DNA of 6,147 bases. Source: Bdellovibrionales bacterium. Its GTDB lineage: Bacteria > Bdellovibrionota > Bdellovibrionia > Bdellovibrionales > UBA1609. A model generated the notes under the pieces. That model was not told the DNA's origin. It worked only from the letters and a program-made list of their open reading frames with translations, and ran no database searches. The stretch spans positions 1-6,147 of the forward strand of contig JAGRAA010000436.1 in NCBI GenBank assembly GCA_020435185.1. Direction: 5' to 3'. The translations under genes and the position numbers were made by a program. Shown here one piece after another: positions 5,026 through 6,147 of this stretch; position 1 is the stretch's first letter, and every line of letters begins with the position of its first letter.

Positions 5026-6147
5026 AGAATATCCACCTTTGGGGGGTAAAGCAAAATAACTTAAAAAATGTGGACATAAAAGTTCCTGTAAACTCTTTTA
5101 CAGTAATTTGTGGTCCAAGTGGATCGGGCAAAAGCTCTCTTGCTTTTGAATCTTTGTATGCCGAAGGTCAGAGGAGATTCATTGAAAGCCTCTCAAATTA
5201 TACCAAACAATTTATTAATAAGGCTCCTAAGCCTGACGTTGAAGGGGTTGAAAATATTCCTCCTGCAATTTCTATAGAACAAAAAAATGGTGTTAAATCG
5301 TCTCGGTCTACGGTCGGAACAACCACAGAAATTATAGACTATTTGCGCCTCCTCTATGAAAAGATTGGCAAAACCTTTTGCCCCGATCACCATATTCAAT
5401 TGGAAATTGACAACCCTGTCGATAGCGCACGAAAAACTATCAAAGAATTTGACGGAGAAAGAGGCTATGTTTTAACCCTCATCTCTAAAAAAAATAGACT
5501 TTTAAAAGACAAAGCACTTTTAAAACACCTTCTCGCAGAAGGATACTTAAGAATTTATAAACCTGGAAAATTAAAAAAATCCAACACACTTACTGGTGAA
5601 CGCTATTCTTTAGTAAACGAAGGCAAGGTCGTCGATTTAAACTCAGCAGAAATAATAAAGTCGGGATTGCCAAAGAATGATTTTTATTTGGTGATAGACC
5701 GCCTCGCCTTTAATCATGAAAACGAATCTCGACTAATTGATTCTCTTTCTCAGGCGTTTCGCGCATCGACTTCATTAAATAAAGAAACCTATAAATCCCA
5801 CTGCGAGGTCATAACCACGACCAATAAACGACTGATTTTAGATGAGGCCTTTTCTTGTAGTGTTTGTGGCTATAGTTTTACAGAAATCAGCTCTCGACTT
5901 TTTAGTTTCAATAACCCTGTGGGTGCCTGCGTGGACTGCAATGGCTTTGGAAATATTTTATCTGTGGATGAAAATAAAGTTATCCCTGATCCAACACTAA
6001 CTCTTGCTCAAGGTGCTTTAAAGCCTTTTTTCATGCCCAGTGCAAGAAGTGATAAAAAAGCTTTAATGGATTACTGCAAGTTAAAAAAAATTGATATTCA
6101 TACTTCTTGGAAAGATCTTCCTAAAAAAGCTAGAAATTCAATATGGA
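5022..6147 (+). CDS. uvrA: UvrABC excinuclease subunit A, N-terminal part (cut by window end)
   Basis: UvrA is the damage-sensing ABC-type ATPase of nucleotide excision repair; its dimer loads UvrB at lesions in the cytoplasm. The 375 visible codons carry the first Walker A motif GPSGSGKSS (31-39), the UvrA-typical LYAEGQRR (45-52) and RSTVGTTTEI (95-104), and the Q-loop region AISIEQK (82-88). A CPDHH sequence (120-124) follows. The signature-domain zinc module has Cys279-x2-Cys282 and Cys303-x2-Cys306 around SRLFSFNNPVGAC (291-303). The protein then enters the segment before the first ABC signature and is cut at codon 375 of an expected 900-950. The GTG start overlaps the upstream TGA (GTGA) and has a good ribosome binding site. 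Oddities are Pro32 where Leu or Val is usual, WGVKQNNLKN (7-16) in place of the common GAREHNLKN-like motif, and extra residues near 180-200. These suggest a divergent ortholog or a second UvrA paralog. The frame is otherwise clean. Confidence 0.95.
   Translation, partial: MKNIHLWGVKQNNLKNVDIKVPVNSFTVICGPSGSGKSSLAFESLYAEGQRRFIESLSNYTKQFINKAPKPDVEGVENIPPAISIEQKNGVKSSRSTVGTTTEIIDYLRLLYEKIGKTFCPDHHIQLEIDNPVDSARKTIKEFDGERGYVLTLISKKNRLLKDKALLKHLLAEGYLRIYKPGKLKKSNTLTGERYSLVNEGKVVDLNSAEIIKSGLPKNDFYLVIDRLAFNHENESRLIDSLSQAFRASTSLNKETYKSHCEVITTTNKRLILDEAFSCSVCGYSFTEISSRLFSFNNPVGACVDCNGFGNILSVDENKVIPDPTLTLAQGALKPFFMPSARSDKKALMDYCKLKKIDIHTSWKDLPKKARNSIW

Noticed and set aside
5193..5399. Minus-strand ORF of 68 codons inside uvrA
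   Set aside because: It is antisense to the conserved UvrA N-terminal region, with no supporting signal.

Overview
The window is moderately AT-rich bacterial DNA, with all convincing genes on the + strand. It holds one secreted-type coiled-coil protein of unknown function, a complete class A penicillin-binding protein (PBP1A/MrcA type), and the first 375 codons of UvrA, which run off the right edge. Signal peptides of the usual bacterial kind, a GT51/transpeptidase PBP and Lys/Glu-rich proteins fit a Gram-negative bacterium. I lean towards Bdellovibrionota or another former deltaproteobacterial lineage, from the PBP1A style and codon use. That is an impression, not something the sequence proves.

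Layout. Bases 1-137 are a nearly T-free, C- and then A-rich tract ending in 27 consecutive A. It may be the lysine-rich tail of a truncated gene, or low-complexity sequence at a contig end. Bases 138-427 are an AT-rich leader with several small inverted repeats and no gene. Bases 428-1981 encode a 517-residue exported protein with 12 cysteines and long coiled coils. Bases 1982-2199 hold a long nested stem-loop that ends in a T-run (probable terminator or structured RNA). After it comes a very good sigma70-type promoter with a tandem octamer across its -35 box and spacer. Bases 2200-5025 encode PBP1A. Bases 5022-6147 encode the N-terminal part of UvrA, whose GTG start overlaps the PBP1A stop codon (GTGA).

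How the genes relate. The PBP1A gene has its own promoter and appears to form a translationally coupled operon with uvrA, so peptidoglycan polymerisation and nucleotide excision repair would share one transcript. The upstream exported protein is separated from this unit by the stem-loop and promoter, so it is probably transcribed independently. Nothing in the window amounts to a recognisable defence system, mobile element, CRISPR array, tRNA or rRNA. The least explained items are the cysteine-rich coiled-coil protein and the structured intergenic block.
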